From Methylobacter marinus A45 (GTDB lineage Bacteria > Pseudomonadota > Gammaproteobacteria > Methylococcales > Methylomonadaceae), in the NCBI RefSeq assembly GCF_000383855.1, contig NZ_KB912877.1:3797804-3861803 (forward strand): a stretch of DNA of 64,000 bases, written 5' to 3'. The translations under genes and the position numbers were made by a program. Numbering within the stretch: position 1 is the first letter of the stretch; every line of letters begins with the position of its first letter. Shown here piece after piece: positions 46,809 to 56,814 of this stretch. The notes under the pieces are model-generated. The model was not told the DNA's origin, ran no database searches, and saw only the letters and a program-made list of their open reading frames with translations.

Positions 46809-47249
46809 TTAATCTATCCTGTTGTGTTGTTTAATCGGTATTTGCATTTCCATCTCGTAAAAAGGATGGCGGCGACCGAAGTCGTATACGATTTTAATTT
46901 TTTGGCTACCATCCACTGTTAAACCGGGAGCTAAAATAAGCGAACTTAACGCCGCCATGATTAAATCCCGCGCCTCTAATAGCCGGGTGACGCCGTCGAA
47001 CCAGTCATCAGTTGTTCCGGGCTCGTGCACGCCGACTACCACACTGACCCAAAAACCGTCATCGCCTTTGTGACTCAACAGATCGGTGACAGGCACATAG
47101 CAGATCGACGGGTAGTCGTTTGCGGAGGGTGCGCTTTTGTATCCTACAAAATGCCGGGCATCCTTTTCATAGTGAGTGTTCCAGAAATCTTGCAGTGCCG
47201 CGTTTGCTCTTAGCCGCGTGCGTAGCGCTGTGATAGGTTCCAGGCTCAT
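46809..47249 (-). CDS. Phage tail terminator/completion protein
   Basis: A 146-residue protein starting MSLEPITALRTRLRANAALQDF, containing YPSICYVPVTDLL near 50 and DDWFDGVTRLLEARDLIMAAL near 80, and ending in a beta strand (GRRHPFYEMEMQIPIKQ). Size, position (just before the tube region) and layout match tail terminator or tail-completion proteins of siphophages. Its ATG overlaps the 54-residue gene upstream. Confidence 0.75.
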   Translation of the reverse strand: MSLEPITALRTRLRANAALQDFWNTHYEKDARHFVGYKSAPSANDYPSICYVPVTDLLSHKGDDGFWVSVVVGVHEPGTTDDWFDGVTRLLEARDLIMAALSSLILAPGLTVDGSQKIKIVYDFGRRHPFYEMEMQIPIKQHNRID

Positions 47250-47410
47250 ACGTTCTCCTCGTCCGGCTGCTCGGATTTTTTATCCGGCCGGCTGTACGGC
47301 CACAGTGGACAGTTAGTGGTTTCAGGGTCATAAAACAGCGCCTCTTCTTCTAATACGCGTTCGCCGCTGAGTGGGTTGGTGATGTATTTGCGCGTGTCCT
47401 TATAGCTCAT
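47246..47410 (-). CDS. Small phage head-tail region protein (54 residues)
   Basis: A 54-residue hydrophilic protein, MSYKDTRKYITNPLSGERV, with acidic segments (EEEALFYDPE; KKSEQPDEENV) and a single Cys. It is tightly fitted: its ATG at 47410 shares a base with the previous stop and its TGA overlaps the next ATG. Function unknown. Confidence 0.72.
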   Translation of the reverse strand: MSYKDTRKYITNPLSGERVLEEEALFYDPETTNCPLWPYSRPDKKSEQPDEENV

Positions 47411-47757
47411 CAGCCTCTACCCAAAGTAATCTGCCCGAAGGCGGTACCGGTCGGCACTGTGATGCCGAGGGCCTCGCGGGTCAGTTTGCCGACCAGGGTT
47501 TTGGCGTCCTTCTCGAACTCCCGCGCCTTGGCGATCAAGGGTGAATCGTCGCCGATCGCGCCTTCGATCGCGGCCAGGCGTTTGGCCCAGTACGTCGCGA
47601 TTTCAGTCAGCACGGCATTGGGCAGGGTGATGTCGGCCGGATTAAAGCCGCGCTCGCGCAAGGACAGATTCACAAACACGTCCGCCCCCTTGCAATGCTC
47701 CTCGGTGATGACAAAGGAAGGGTCGTCGATATCGGCGGCATTAACATACGTGGCCAT
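47410..47757 (-). CDS. Phage head-tail connector protein
   Basis: A 115-residue helical protein (MATYVNAADIDDPSFVITEE; LTEIATYWAKRLAAIEGAIGDDSPLIAKAREFEKD). Small mostly helical proteins in this slot between capsid cement and tail terminator usually serve as adaptors of the neck (gp6-like). The assignment rests on position and predicted helices. Confidence 0.65.
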   Translation of the reverse strand: MATYVNAADIDDPSFVITEEHCKGADVFVNLSLRERGFNPADITLPNAVLTEIATYWAKRLAAIEGAIGDDSPLIAKAREFEKDAKTLVGKLTREALGITVPTGTAFGQITLGRG

Positions 47758-47760
47758 CCG

Positions 47761-48228
47761 TTAAACTCCGATACGCGCCGCCAGCACCGACAGCGCCCGC
47801 TCCTGCATGCGCCGACTCCGGTCCGCCTGATCGGCAAAAAAGAAAGGGTGCGGCCGGCTGCCGGGGTGATTGACCCGTCGGCGGATCACATAACCACCGC
47901 CACCAGCTGCCGGGATTTTTAACCCCTTGCGGCCCGGTTTCGGCTCGATCACATGCGGGGCCGTACCGTCTTCGACAAAGCCGGCATAGGCGGCATTGGC
48001 GGCATTGGCGTAAATCACTGCCGCGCCATTGCCGAGCGGATGCCAGTTGATCGACTGCTGCAACTGGCCCTCGCGCGGCGTAAATGCCCGGCCCGCGTCA
48101 ATCCAGTCGTGCATATCGTCGACATAGCTTTCGGCGGCGACATTGACGAGCTGTTGAGCGAGCGCCGGATGGCTCAGGGCGGCCAGCACCGAGGGGGCTT
48201 CGCCCAGATCGAGGGTTATGTTGATCAT
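47761..48228 (-). CDS. Phage neck/tail-joining protein (HK97 gp10-like)
   Basis: A 155-residue protein with the HK97-gp10/virion morphogenesis pattern. It has an early helix (LAQQLVNVAAESYVDDMHDWIDAGRAFTPREGQLQQSI), a beta hairpin (AAVIYANAANAAYAGFVEDGTAPHVIEP) and RPHPFFFADQADRSRRMQERALSVL at the C-terminus. Proteins of this kind join the head and tail. It overlaps the 86-residue gene by ATGA. Confidence 0.78.
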   Translation of the reverse strand: MINITLDLGEAPSVLAALSHPALAQQLVNVAAESYVDDMHDWIDAGRAFTPREGQLQQSINWHPLGNGAAVIYANAANAAYAGFVEDGTAPHVIEPKPGRKGLKIPAAGGGGYVIRRRVNHPGSRPHPFFFADQADRSRRMQERALSVLAARIGV

Positions 48229-48485
48229 TTCGCTTTCTTGCCGGGCTTGGCTACCGGTTCCGATACGCGCTCGGTCTCGCCGTCGAAGTCCGGCAGTGGT
48301 TCAAAAACCGCTCCATCCCCAGCCGCTTCAGGAGCTCCTGAAGCGGGGCCTCCTTGTTTAGCGTCCGTGCCTTCCGCGCCGTCCTGGGCAGGTGGGTTAT
48401 AGCTATAGCCGCAATGCTGAACGCACTCCCTGGCGTCGACCGGGTCTTTTTCGTGGGCGTTGCCCTCTGGATCGAAGACTCTCAT
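48225..48485 (-). CDS. Small phage head-region protein (86 residues)
   Basis: An 86-residue protein, MRVFDPEGNAHEKDPVDARE, with two Cys (CVQHCGYSY). A flexible Ala/Gly/Glu-rich half follows (PPAQDGAEGTDAKQGGPAS). It has overlap pairs on both sides (TGATG before, ATGA after). Low complexity in the C-terminal half suggests a disordered tail. Function unknown. Confidence 0.7.
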   Translation of the reverse strand: MRVFDPEGNAHEKDPVDARECVQHCGYSYNPPAQDGAEGTDAKQGGPASGAPEAAGDGAVFEPLPDFDGETERVSEPVAKPGKKAK

Positions 48486-48901
48486 CAGTCCGCCTTGGCG
48501 ATAAACGCCGAGAAGTTGATGCCGGTCGCGACAGTGCCCGCCACTAAGGTGCTCAGGCGCACATAGCGGAACAGCGTGCCGTTTTCCTCGTTCCGGAACG
48601 GGATCACGTAACGTCCGGCCGCGCTGAGCGCCGCATCCATCGGCACCACCAGGTTCCCGAAGACCTTCTTTGCCAGGCACACCGAGCCGGAGGTCATGGC
48701 CGCGACGTTGGAGGCTTCCAGCGAAACCGTGTAAATCTCGTCGCCGGTGGCGATTTCGCAGGCGCTCAGGTCGATGACCAGGTTGCCCTCGACGAAACCC
48801 GCGCCCAGGTCCAGAATGTCGCCGTCGGCCGATGCGGCCACCAGGCCGGCGGCTTTCATTTCCAGTGCGGAATCAAAAGTAAAGTTTGAATGACGTTCCA
48901 T
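48485..48901 (-). CDS. Capsid cement protein (Bbp16-like)
   Basis: A 138-residue protein next to the major capsid gene, resembling the Bbp16 family of Bordetella phage BPP-1. It is beta-rich (VIDLSACEIATGDEIYTVSLEAS; FRNEENGTLFRYVRLSTLVAGT). Cement proteins bind the outside of the capsid and stabilise it. It starts 12 bp after the capsid gene. Confidence 0.78.
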   Translation of the reverse strand: MERHSNFTFDSALEMKAAGLVAASADGDILDLGAGFVEGNLVIDLSACEIATGDEIYTVSLEASNVAAMTSGSVCLAKKVFGNLVVPMDAALSAAGRYVIPFRNEENGTLFRYVRLSTLVAGTVATGINFSAFIAKAD

Positions 48902-48913
48902 AGGAACTCCTTA

Positions 48914-49840
48914 TTAAGCGGTGATAGGGGCGTCGGCGATGGACCAGAGGCGAGTGGCCGCCCGACCGTTCATGATGCACAGGCCGTTGAACCATTCCAC
49001 GCGCGTCCTGTACAGAGGGCTGGCTTGTAGCTTGCCCATGTCGTCGACCTGGATGCCGCCGTTTTGAATGCCGGACAACATGCCGGAACCCAGGCTGAGC
49101 ACATAGATTGAGGTGGCGGTGGCGGTGCCCGAGGTGGCCGCTTCGGTAAACGGCAGGATCGCATTGCCCTCGTTGTCCTGGTCGACAATCAAAATCGGCA
49201 GATCGTTGTACATGGTGACAGTGCGGCCGAAGGCGTCCTTGTCGTAGCTGATAAAACCGCCGACGCTGGAATTGCGCGCGGCTTGCGTCAACCGGCGGCG
49301 CATGGCCTTGCTCATCAGCAAGTGCGTAGGGTTCAGCGTCTGGTCGATGGCCTCGTCCAGCTTGCCCAGCGACAGCGCCGTGCCGTTGGCGGTGGCGCCG
49401 GCGGCGATTTTCTGAGCGCCGGTGATGCGGGTTTGCAGACCGTCGAACTCGCGCGGGTCGCTGAGTTGATCGCCCTTGATGAATTTGCGCGTCCAGGCCA
49501 GGCCCAGAGCGCGAACTTTCATGGCTTCCTGCACCGAGCGCTGCTCCATGCCCATGGTCTGCACGATAAACGTGTCCACGTCCAACTCGCCGCCGGCGAT
49601 GACCAAGTTCTCGGTTTGCGGGTTCAAGACGCCGGTGGACGGCGTGTAAGACTCGTTGACGCCGCGAAAGCCGACGCCAGGCAATGATTCCTCGCGGTTG
49701 TATTTGAGCGCGTTGCCGGTGATGTCGTCGAACGGCAGCGCCATGAGAATATCGGATGATCCGGCGTACAGCTCGATGATCGCGCGGCGGATTTCGTTGC
49801 CAGTTTCGATCTTGGCAGCTTCGATAAGGGTTAAGCCCAT
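48914..49840 (-). CDS. Major capsid protein (Bbp17-like)
   Basis: A 308-residue capsid protein of the HK97-fold type. It has no long N-terminal delta domain, so assembly is likely to use the separate scaffold protein encoded upstream. Regions such as SDILMALPFDDITGNALKYN near 29 and LLMSKAMRRRLTQAARNSSV near 175, and the closing YRTRVEWFNGLCIMNGRAATRL, are typical of BPP-1-like capsids. It is the central structural protein of this phage. Confidence 0.85.
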   Translation of the reverse strand: MGLTLIEAAKIETGNEIRRAIIELYAGSSDILMALPFDDITGNALKYNREESLPGVGFRGVNESYTPSTGVLNPQTENLVIAGGELDVDTFIVQTMGMEQRSVQEAMKVRALGLAWTRKFIKGDQLSDPREFDGLQTRITGAQKIAAGATANGTALSLGKLDEAIDQTLNPTHLLMSKAMRRRLTQAARNSSVGGFISYDKDAFGRTVTMYNDLPILIVDQDNEGNAILPFTEAATSGTATATSIYVLSLGSGMLSGIQNGGIQVDDMGKLQASPLYRTRVEWFNGLCIMNGRAATRLWSIADAPITA

Positions 49841-49842
49841 GA

Positions 49843-50412
49843 TTATTTACCTGCTCTGGCAGCCGCCAGACGTTGCTGTGGAGAGAGGGTGGCGTTGTCG
49901 GCTTTCGGCGCGTCGGCCACGGCTTGCGGTGCGCCGGAACCGGTGCCGCCCTGCGGCTTGGCCAGGAAGGGCTTTTCAGTCAATAACGCCTTGACGGCCT
50001 CGGCGACCGGCTTGCCGTCAATGGTCACAACGCCGTTGTCGTCGCAAGCGGCTTTGCCGGCCAGCAGGGCGCTGACCGTGCCCGGATCGACCGCATCAGT
50101 CGAGGCGGACAGCAAGGCGTTGCTGATTTGTGTTTGTTCGAATTTGGCTTTGTAGGCGGTCGCTTCCTGCGCCTTGGCATCGGCCAATTCCTGCAATTTG
50201 CCTTGCGCTTGCAATTGGGCCTCTGTCAGCGATTTAAAATCGCTGTGCCCCGTGGCTTCCTTCAACTGCCGTTGAAACTCGGCCTGTTGGGTGGCCAGGG
50301 CCTGGTTGATTTGCGCCTGCACATCAACGGCCGGAGCGGCCGGCGGCGGGGTTGGTCCGGCGCCGGGATCGGCGGCGGTCGTCTGTTTTGGATCGGTGGC
50401 GGGTTCGGGCAT
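49843..50412 (-). CDS. Scaffold protein
   Basis: A 189-residue protein with a Pro/Ala-rich N-terminus (residues 1-30) and a Gln/Ala-rich coiled coil (about 30-95: LATQQAEFQRQLKEATGHSDF). A C-terminal basic tail (QQRLAAARAGK) probably contacts the capsid protein. It lies directly upstream of the capsid gene, as scaffolds do. A good ribosome site (AAGGA, 7 nt from the ATG) is present. A strong promoter-like motif lies 46-80 bp upstream. Confidence 0.78.
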   Translation of the reverse strand: MPEPATDPKQTTAADPGAGPTPPPAAPAVDVQAQINQALATQQAEFQRQLKEATGHSDFKSLTEAQLQAQGKLQELADAKAQEATAYKAKFEQTQISNALLSASTDAVDPGTVSALLAGKAACDDNGVVTIDGKPVAEAVKALLTEKPFLAKPQGGTGSGAPQAVADAPKADNATLSPQQRLAAARAGK

Positions 50413-50457
50413 GTCGGTGTCCTTGGTAGTGATCGGTGAAAAACGAATTCAGCGTTC

Positions 50458-50492
50458 AGTATCGGGCCGACGGGGCCGGGGTTAAATTAATG
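50458..50492 (-). promoter_or_regulatory. Candidate phage late promoter, capsid module
   Basis: On the minus strand a 22-bp box (50471-50492; core ATTAATTTAACCCCGG) is followed after 7 bp by the -10-like GATACT (50458-50463). The same box with the same 7-bp spacing precedes the lysozyme gene at 59288-59322 (19 of 22 positions identical). Transcription would start near 50451, 39 nt before the scaffold ATG. A weaker related site (AATTTTTACCCCCG) lies at 50592-50608. No standard -35 is visible, which fits an activator-dependent promoter. Confidence 0.55.
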
Positions 50493-50645
50493 GGATTTAG
50501 GGATTTTTGAGGGGCGGGCGGGATTTTTCGTCAATGCGGTCGAAAACGGCAGGCGCTTTAGACGATTACAGGAAATTTAACGCGGGTTTAACGGGGGTAA
50601 AAATTCAACTTGATACCATGGGCGCGGCGAATGGCTGAGCATGGC

Positions 50646-51798
50646 TTAAATCGCATTATTTTCGATTTCGGATTGTTTGCGCAAGCCCAGCCCGTCCGGC
50701 CGGATCAACTGGTCGATTTCCGCGCCGTTTTTCAGCGCGTCTTGCGCCCAGGCCGGCAGCAGCTCGTCGCGCTTATGTTTCGGCAGCTTTTTGATAAACG
50801 CCGCGTAATTCTCTGATCCTGGCTGCTTGATCCGGGTCACGCGCGGGATCAACAGGCACATGCAATGCGGGTGGGCCTTATGCTTGGGTACGGCTTCCTT
50901 GCTCCAGACGCCCCTGCCGAGGCCCATGTCGATATTGGCGTAATAATCGCAGATATCGACCGCCGGATGGCTGGCCGACAGGCGCCATTGATAGCCGATG
51001 ATGGTCTCGTCGTTTTCGGTGCCGGCGATGACGGCCCGGTGCATGGCCGTCGCCATTTCCGTGCGGGCGATGCGTTTGAGGTGATAAAGCTGCTTGTCGT
51101 ACAGCCACCATTTAACGGCCCGGTCGGCCAGATCGTCGGCGCCTTTCGAGACCGCTGTTTGAATCTGGCTCAGCACGCGCTCGGCCGCCGAGCGGGTGCC
51201 GGTCGGCTTCAGCGACAGGATGCGTTCCTCGGCCTCGCCGATGGCGGCTTTCCAGAGCTCGCGGGCGTCGGGATCGTGGATCATGGCTACCGCCGACTCA
51301 TACAGCTCTTTCACCCAGTCGTCGGCGTAGGTCTCGACGATTTGAAAGGGCCGGCCGCCCGGCGCGCGCTCGATCGCCCGCTGCATCTTATAAAGTATCT
51401 TATTGACGCTTTCGCCGTGCCGGATGCTGTCAGTCAGGATTTGAGTCAGGCCGGTCCGGACCGATTCCTGCCAATGCCAGAGCCGGTCCGATAGCGTCAG
51501 GCCGTCGGGCCAGCGCTCGTTGAACGCTTGCTCGGCAAGCCGGGCGACGGCGGCCGATTGCAGGCTGCGCGGGCCGGCGGTGGCCGCGAGCGACACGGCA
51601 TTGACGATGCCGGTCTGAATGCCGGCTTGCATGGCCGTTAAATAATCGGCCAGTTCCGCCTGCACGGCCGGCGTGATCCGCCGGCCCTCGGCGCGCAGTT
51701 GATCGACCAGACGCGCGACAAACTGCCGGGCGTCGCCGTCGATGCGGCCTTCGTGGGCGAGGATTTCCCGCGCCAGGCGGCGGTAGAGGTCGGGGTAG

Positions 51799-51806
<8 letters not shown>
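50646..51806 (-). CDS. Mu F-like minor head (head morphogenesis) protein
   Basis: A 386-residue head protein. The C-terminal region has the Mu gpF/SPP1 gp7-type core: LKRIARTEMATAMHRAVIAG near 250, YQWRLSASHPAVDICDYYANID near 280 and KAHPHCMCLLIPR near 320. The N-terminal half is helical. A few copies are packaged with the portal and help eject DNA. It overlaps the methyltransferase gene by 8 bp. A 233-bp noncoding gap with promoter-like boxes separates it from the scaffold gene. Confidence 0.85.
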
Positions 51807-52629
<823 letters not shown>

Positions 52630-52680
52630 TGCTCATGGTGTCCTTGTCAATTATTTAATAGAGATCGGGGTAATCAGCCA

Positions 52681-52962
52681 TCAATCAGGCTCTGAATAGA
52701 CGCCGCATTGCGGGCACAGCGGCCCGTCAGGCGTAAGCAAAAACAACTGGTTGCCGCAATTACACTGCCAGACCTGGCCGTCATTCGGATAGGACGGCCC
52801 GATAAACGCGCCGCGCTCAATCTTGCATGCCGGGCATTCCAGCCAGACTTCACCGACCGGCGCGGTCGCCAGCCATTCATGGCCGCATTGCAGGCAACGA
52901 GCATCGCCCGTGCTGTGCGGGGTGCGGTCTTTGCGAGCCTGGGTTAGGTCGATGACGGTCAT
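52681..52962 (-). CDS. Cys-rich zinc-ribbon protein
   Basis: A 93-residue protein with four Cys pairs: CLQCGHEW near 23, CPACKI near 43, CNCGNQ near 68 and CPQCGVY near 84. This is the layout of two zinc ribbons. Zinc ribbons bind nucleic acid or protein. It lies between the portal and methyltransferase genes, where Mu-like phages usually have none, so it is part of an accessory insert. Confidence 0.7.
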   Translation of the reverse strand: MTVIDLTQARKDRTPHSTGDARCLQCGHEWLATAPVGEVWLECPACKIERGAFIGPSYPNDGQVWQCNCGNQLFLLTPDGPLCPQCGVYSEPD

Positions 52963-53004
52963 TCAATCTCCGGTAAGTCAACCGTTTGCCCGGCTAGCTC
53001 CGCG

Positions 53005-53316
53005 TTATACTTCACTTAGTGCCTGTTCAATTTTTGAATTAACTGCCAATCGCTTCTTTAGGATGTTTGGGATTATAATTTTTGCGTACTTAGCAGCGTC
53101 ATCGTATGTTTTGAAAATTTCATCTTCCTGCATCCATCTTTCAAAACACAAAGCCTCGAAGTTATATTCGATTTTTTCTGATTCGCCTTCCTCTGTTATT
53201 AATATTGTTTTTCTAATTCGTTCTATTTTGCCGTCAACTATTGGGCTATTTTCAATAACATCCATATGTAAAGGATTAACGCATATAAAAACATCTTGTC
53301 CGATTTCATATTTCAT
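53005..53316 (-). CDS. Unknown protein in A+T-rich insert
   Basis: A 103-residue acidic/basic mixed protein (MKYEIGQDVFICVNPLHMDV...). I do not recognise it. The DNA is clearly more A+T-rich than the flanking portal and methyltransferase genes, which suggests recent acquisition. The short C-terminal helix (YAKIIIPNILKKRLAV) is its most regular part. Confidence 0.6.
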   Translation of the reverse strand: MKYEIGQDVFICVNPLHMDVIENSPIVDGKIERIRKTILITEEGESEKIEYNFEALCFERWMQEDEIFKTYDDAAKYAKIIIPNILKKRLAVNSKIEQALSEV

Positions 53317-53336
53317 AATTCACCATAATTTGCATT

Positions 53337-54653
53337 TCATATTCCCGCCTGCTTTTTAATCCGGTCGCCATAAGCATCCCCCATGGCATCAATCTCGTCA
53401 TCGATCGCCGCCATCGTGCTCGGCGCCGTATCGTTGCCCAGGATCTGCTTGGCCAGGCGTTTTTTCAGCGCCCGGTCGAATTCAGAGCCCATGCGCAAGC
53501 TGACGGAGTCCAGCGCGGTGGCGATAGCCTGCTGCAGATCGGCCATGTTGAACTCGCTGGCATAGGCGATATTGCCGTTAAAGGTTTGCCCCTGCCACAG
53601 ATACACCAGGTCCGCTATTTCGTTCTCGGCCAGCTCGCCCATTTCCGCCATGCCGCGCAGGCTGCTGTTTGCTTCCTGGAAATGGAAAGCCCGTGATTCG
53701 GCCGATTGCGCCACGGCGCCGCTGACAAATTCCAGGTTTGCGACCCGGTAAATGTCGGTAGTGGTGTCGGCGATCTGCTTCATATACAGTTCGACCGGGT
53801 CGGCGGGCGGGGCGATAAAGCCGGGCTGGCCGCCGCCGGTCGGGTTGTAGGTTAAGGCATTCTCGGTGCTGATGGTCATGTCCTTCAGCCGCTCGCGCTC
53901 TTTGTCGTCGGCCACCGGCAGCGCCAGAATGGCAAAGGTTTGCGCGCGGAACAGTTCGCGCAGTTCAGAGCGGGTGTTGTACAAATCCCAGTTTAAACCG
54001 GCCAGATCGTAAAACCAGGAATCACTGCGGCTGCTGGCCGGATTGAGCGGCTTGGCAATGTGCAGGCGTACCACGGGCACGCGGCCCAGCGCGTAGCCAT
54101 CCTGGTCGATGAGGTCGGCGCCCTCGATATCTCGGCTCAGTTTCCAGCCGGTCTGGGTATAGGTCCGAAATACCGGCTTGCCGCCCAGGGTTTCGGAAAA
54201 GGTGACCGATTGCCAGGTGCCGGCCGCGTCTTTGGTTTCGGCGACCAATTGCGCCGGCATGCGTAGGGCCAGATAGGGCAGGGCCTGATCGGCACGGGTG
54301 CTGCCCTGCTGCTGTGGCTTGTCGACGATGATGTAAACGCTGCCAAGGATCATGGCCAGGCGCTGGTAGCAAAACAGCAGCGTATCCAGCTTGCTGCCCG
54401 CGCCGTCGGCATTGGCCGAAAATTGCGTGTACAGATCATCCACCTCGCGGCTCGGGGCCTGTTTCCACAGGAATCCCATGAATACGTCGGTGATTTTGCG
54501 GCAGAAATTGGGGTAGACGGCCAGCTCCTGGCGGCGCGTGAATTTGTCGTCGAGTTCGCGCGGATGCCGGATCAAATACTCGCCGGTGGCAAAGCCGCCC
54601 TGGCCGCTGTACGCGTCGAGCAGGAATTGGTCGGAGGTTCTGTCTATAGCCAT
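53337..54653 (-). CDS. Phage portal protein (DUF4055-like)
   Basis: A 438-residue portal protein, forming the ring for DNA entry at one capsid vertex. It matches the DUF4055-type portals: YLIRHPRELDDKFTRRQELAVYPNFCRKITDVFMGFLW near 27-64, VPVVRLHIAKPLNP near 194 and the long helical C-terminal domain (AQSAESRAFHFQEANSSLRGMAEMGELAENEIADL). It follows the large terminase with a 10-bp overlap. Confidence 0.85.
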   Translation of the reverse strand: MAIDRTSDQFLLDAYSGQGGFATGEYLIRHPRELDDKFTRRQELAVYPNFCRKITDVFMGFLWKQAPSREVDDLYTQFSANADGAGSKLDTLLFCYQRLAMILGSVYIIVDKPQQQGSTRADQALPYLALRMPAQLVAETKDAAGTWQSVTFSETLGGKPVFRTYTQTGWKLSRDIEGADLIDQDGYALGRVPVVRLHIAKPLNPASSRSDSWFYDLAGLNWDLYNTRSELRELFRAQTFAILALPVADDKERERLKDMTISTENALTYNPTGGGQPGFIAPPADPVELYMKQIADTTTDIYRVANLEFVSGAVAQSAESRAFHFQEANSSLRGMAEMGELAENEIADLVYLWQGQTFNGNIAYASEFNMADLQQAIATALDSVSLRMGSEFDRALKKRLAKQILGNDTAPSTMAAIDDEIDAMGDAYGDRIKKQAGI

Positions 54654-56221
54654 TTCAGCCTCATGGGGGTGTAGGTGTCGCCGCGTCTCGGCCCGTCTTG
54701 CTGCGTGGCGTGATAGGCCATTAAGCCGGCGGAGGCGCTGTCGCCATGCCGCATTTCGCCGTTGCTGCCTTTGTCGCGCTTGTCGTCCATGGTCGGTTTG
54801 CCCTTAACGCGGATAATGTGCCGATGGTCGGCGATAAAGTCTTCGCAGTCGGCGATCAAGAAACTGCGGTCCTCATAAACTTGCCGATACTTCGGGAAAT
54901 ACTCGGCATAAAAGCTGCTGGAGGCCATGACGCACGAGACCATCTCGGGGCCGAGATTTTCCTTTTGCAGGGCCCCCTCGGCATGACTCTGGCCGTTGCC
55001 GCGCGCGTCAAAGCTGGCATGATGCAATAACGGCACATTGTCCAGGATATAGTCGCGGATCATCGCCTGGACATCGAAAGGCATGCGCCACAATTCGAGG
55101 GAGAAAGCCATGCGCCAGCGCGCGGGCTCGTATTCCTGCATGATCCAGGTCGGCGAGCTGTCGGCGTTTCGGCCAAAGTCCTGGCCGTAGACGGTACGCA
55201 GGCCCGGCATGGCATCGATCACGGGGGCTAGATTGTCCTTGATCCAGTCCTCGGTTTCCTTTAATCGATTCGGGTCGGTCACGAACGTGGCCGGTTTGCT
55301 CCATCTAATGACCGGCACGTCGGGAATCTGGCACTGCTCCAGCAGCATGCGCGGGAAATAAGCGCCCGAGCCTTTTTTCGCGATACAGCCCAGCTCTTCC
55401 TCGGCATCCTCGATGCTTGGATAACTGTCATATTGTTTATCGCGCCATTCCTGCTCGGCCTCGGGGCTCCAGTCTTTGCCCGTGACCAGGCAAATGCGTT
55501 TATAAAATCCTTCACGGATAGCCTGGTCAAAGTCGATATGATGCAGCGACCACGGCAGGCGGCCGGCCTTGACATCGCGGACCAGCTGGAAAAAATAGTT
55601 TTCCTCGCTGTTGTGGGTGCTGATGATGTCGACGCGGCCGCCCCACATCAAAAACGCCAGGGCGCCCTTGATAACTTCTTGCAGATCGCGGTGGAATGCG
55701 GCCTCGTCTATCAGCGCGTGACCTTGACGGCCCCGCCAGTTCCACGGTGACGAAGACAGCGCCTCGTAAATATGCCCGCTCGCGAACGTCAGACGAAACC
55801 GGGTAATGTCTTGCTTACGATCGCCCAGGACTTCGCGCTCGCGGCTGATGTCGATCTCCGAGCAGGCCATGCCATACGCCTGGGCGAACGTCAGGGCGTC
55901 GCCGATATTCTCGGCGGCCATGCCCATGTTGTAGCCCATATAATACTGATTCATACCCTTGTCGGCGGCCGCCTCCAGGGCGCCCTCGGCCGCAATACAG
56001 CCCCACGACCAGCCAATTCGGCGCGACTTTTCGGCGATGCGCACATTGGATCGATCCAGATGCCAGCGGACCTGGTAAGGCAACAGAATTCCGGGGATTT
56101 CATCGGCCGGGATTTTGCGCGTCGCACGCAGGGCTTGATGCTCTTCAACCAGGCCGAGCAGGTCTTTTTTCTCGCCGGCCGATAAGTCGACCGGCTCGAC
56201 GGTGGCGGCGGCCTCGCTCAT
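54644..56221 (-). CDS. Phage terminase large subunit (Mu gp28-like)
   Basis: A 525-residue packaging ATPase and nuclease. The ATPase has a P-loop region AEKSRRIGWSWG near 66 and Walker B HALIDEAAFH near 166. The nuclease part has VYGQDFGRNADSSPTW near 345. The start at 56221 overlaps the small terminase stop (TAATG); a longer frame upstream would run into that gene. Transposable phages package host DNA along with their own, so a headful mode is expected. Confidence 0.9.
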   Translation of the reverse strand: MSEAAATVEPVDLSAGEKKDLLGLVEEHQALRATRKIPADEIPGILLPYQVRWHLDRSNVRIAEKSRRIGWSWGCIAAEGALEAAADKGMNQYYMGYNMGMAAENIGDALTFAQAYGMACSEIDISREREVLGDRKQDITRFRLTFASGHIYEALSSSPWNWRGRQGHALIDEAAFHRDLQEVIKGALAFLMWGGRVDIISTHNSEENYFFQLVRDVKAGRLPWSLHHIDFDQAIREGFYKRICLVTGKDWSPEAEQEWRDKQYDSYPSIEDAEEELGCIAKKGSGAYFPRMLLEQCQIPDVPVIRWSKPATFVTDPNRLKETEDWIKDNLAPVIDAMPGLRTVYGQDFGRNADSSPTWIMQEYEPARWRMAFSLELWRMPFDVQAMIRDYILDNVPLLHHASFDARGNGQSHAEGALQKENLGPEMVSCVMASSSFYAEYFPKYRQVYEDRSFLIADCEDFIADHRHIIRVKGKPTMDDKRDKGSNGEMRHGDSASAGLMAYHATQQDGPRRGDTYTPMRLKWL

Positions 56222-56814
56222 TATGCGACCTCGACGCCCAGAAATTTGGCCCGGATCGCTGCCCAATCGTCCTCAGACAGTCCGGCTTTTTTGGCGATCG
56301 GCTCAGCCGCCTTGGCGGCTGCTATTTGTTTTGCCCGTTCTTCTTTCAGGATCTCGGCCTTGTATTTCTGCGACATAATGTCGGTGCGGCCCAGATCGGC
56401 GATAGCCTTGGCGATCTGGCTGCTGGTCTTGGCCAGCAAATGCGGATCGTCGCCGGCTTCCTCGGCATCGCGCAGCGCGATCGACAACCGCAGCAGCCGG
56501 GTCTGCATGGTTCTGATGGTCGCCTCGCGCACCACGCCTTCCGTATCCTGGTTGTCGGCCAGCGAGGTTTTGGCGATCTGATACAGCTGGCGCTGTTCGG
56601 CCATGTCGCGCTCGAACTGTTCCTGGAACTCGGCGCCATAACGGAACGCCGAGGTCTTGCTGATGCGCACGGACAAGCCTTCCTCGGCCAGGCGTTCGTT
56701 CAGCCAGGCGGTCAGGCCCTCGTAATCGGCGAAGCCGCCCGCCACCAGGCGCGCGTTAAATTCGTCCTGGATCGCGCTCGGGACTTCGGTCTTGATCCGT
56801 GAGCGGCGAGCCAT
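56221..56814 (-). CDS. Small terminase / Mu gp27-like (DUF3486)
   Basis: A 197-residue protein of the DUF3486 family. It is helical, with an N-terminal DNA-binding-like region (RRSRIKTEVPSAIQDEFNARL; GLTAWLNERLAEEGLSVRISKTSAFRYG) and a long helical middle. In Mu-like phages it partners the large terminase. It shares single-base overlaps with both neighbours. Confidence 0.85.
   Translation of the reverse strand: MARRSRIKTEVPSAIQDEFNARLVAGGFADYEGLTAWLNERLAEEGLSVRISKTSAFRYGAEFQEQFERDMAEQRQLYQIAKTSLADNQDTEGVVREATIRTMQTRLLRLSIALRDAEEAGDDPHLLAKTSSQIAKAIADLGRTDIMSQKYKAEILKEERAKQIAAAKAAEPIAKKAGLSEDDWAAIRAKFLGVEVA

Noticed and set aside
36765-49840. Diversity-generating retroelement, suggested by BPP-1-like capsid and cement proteins
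   Set aside because: No reverse transcriptase gene and no template/variable repeat pair is visible in the window.
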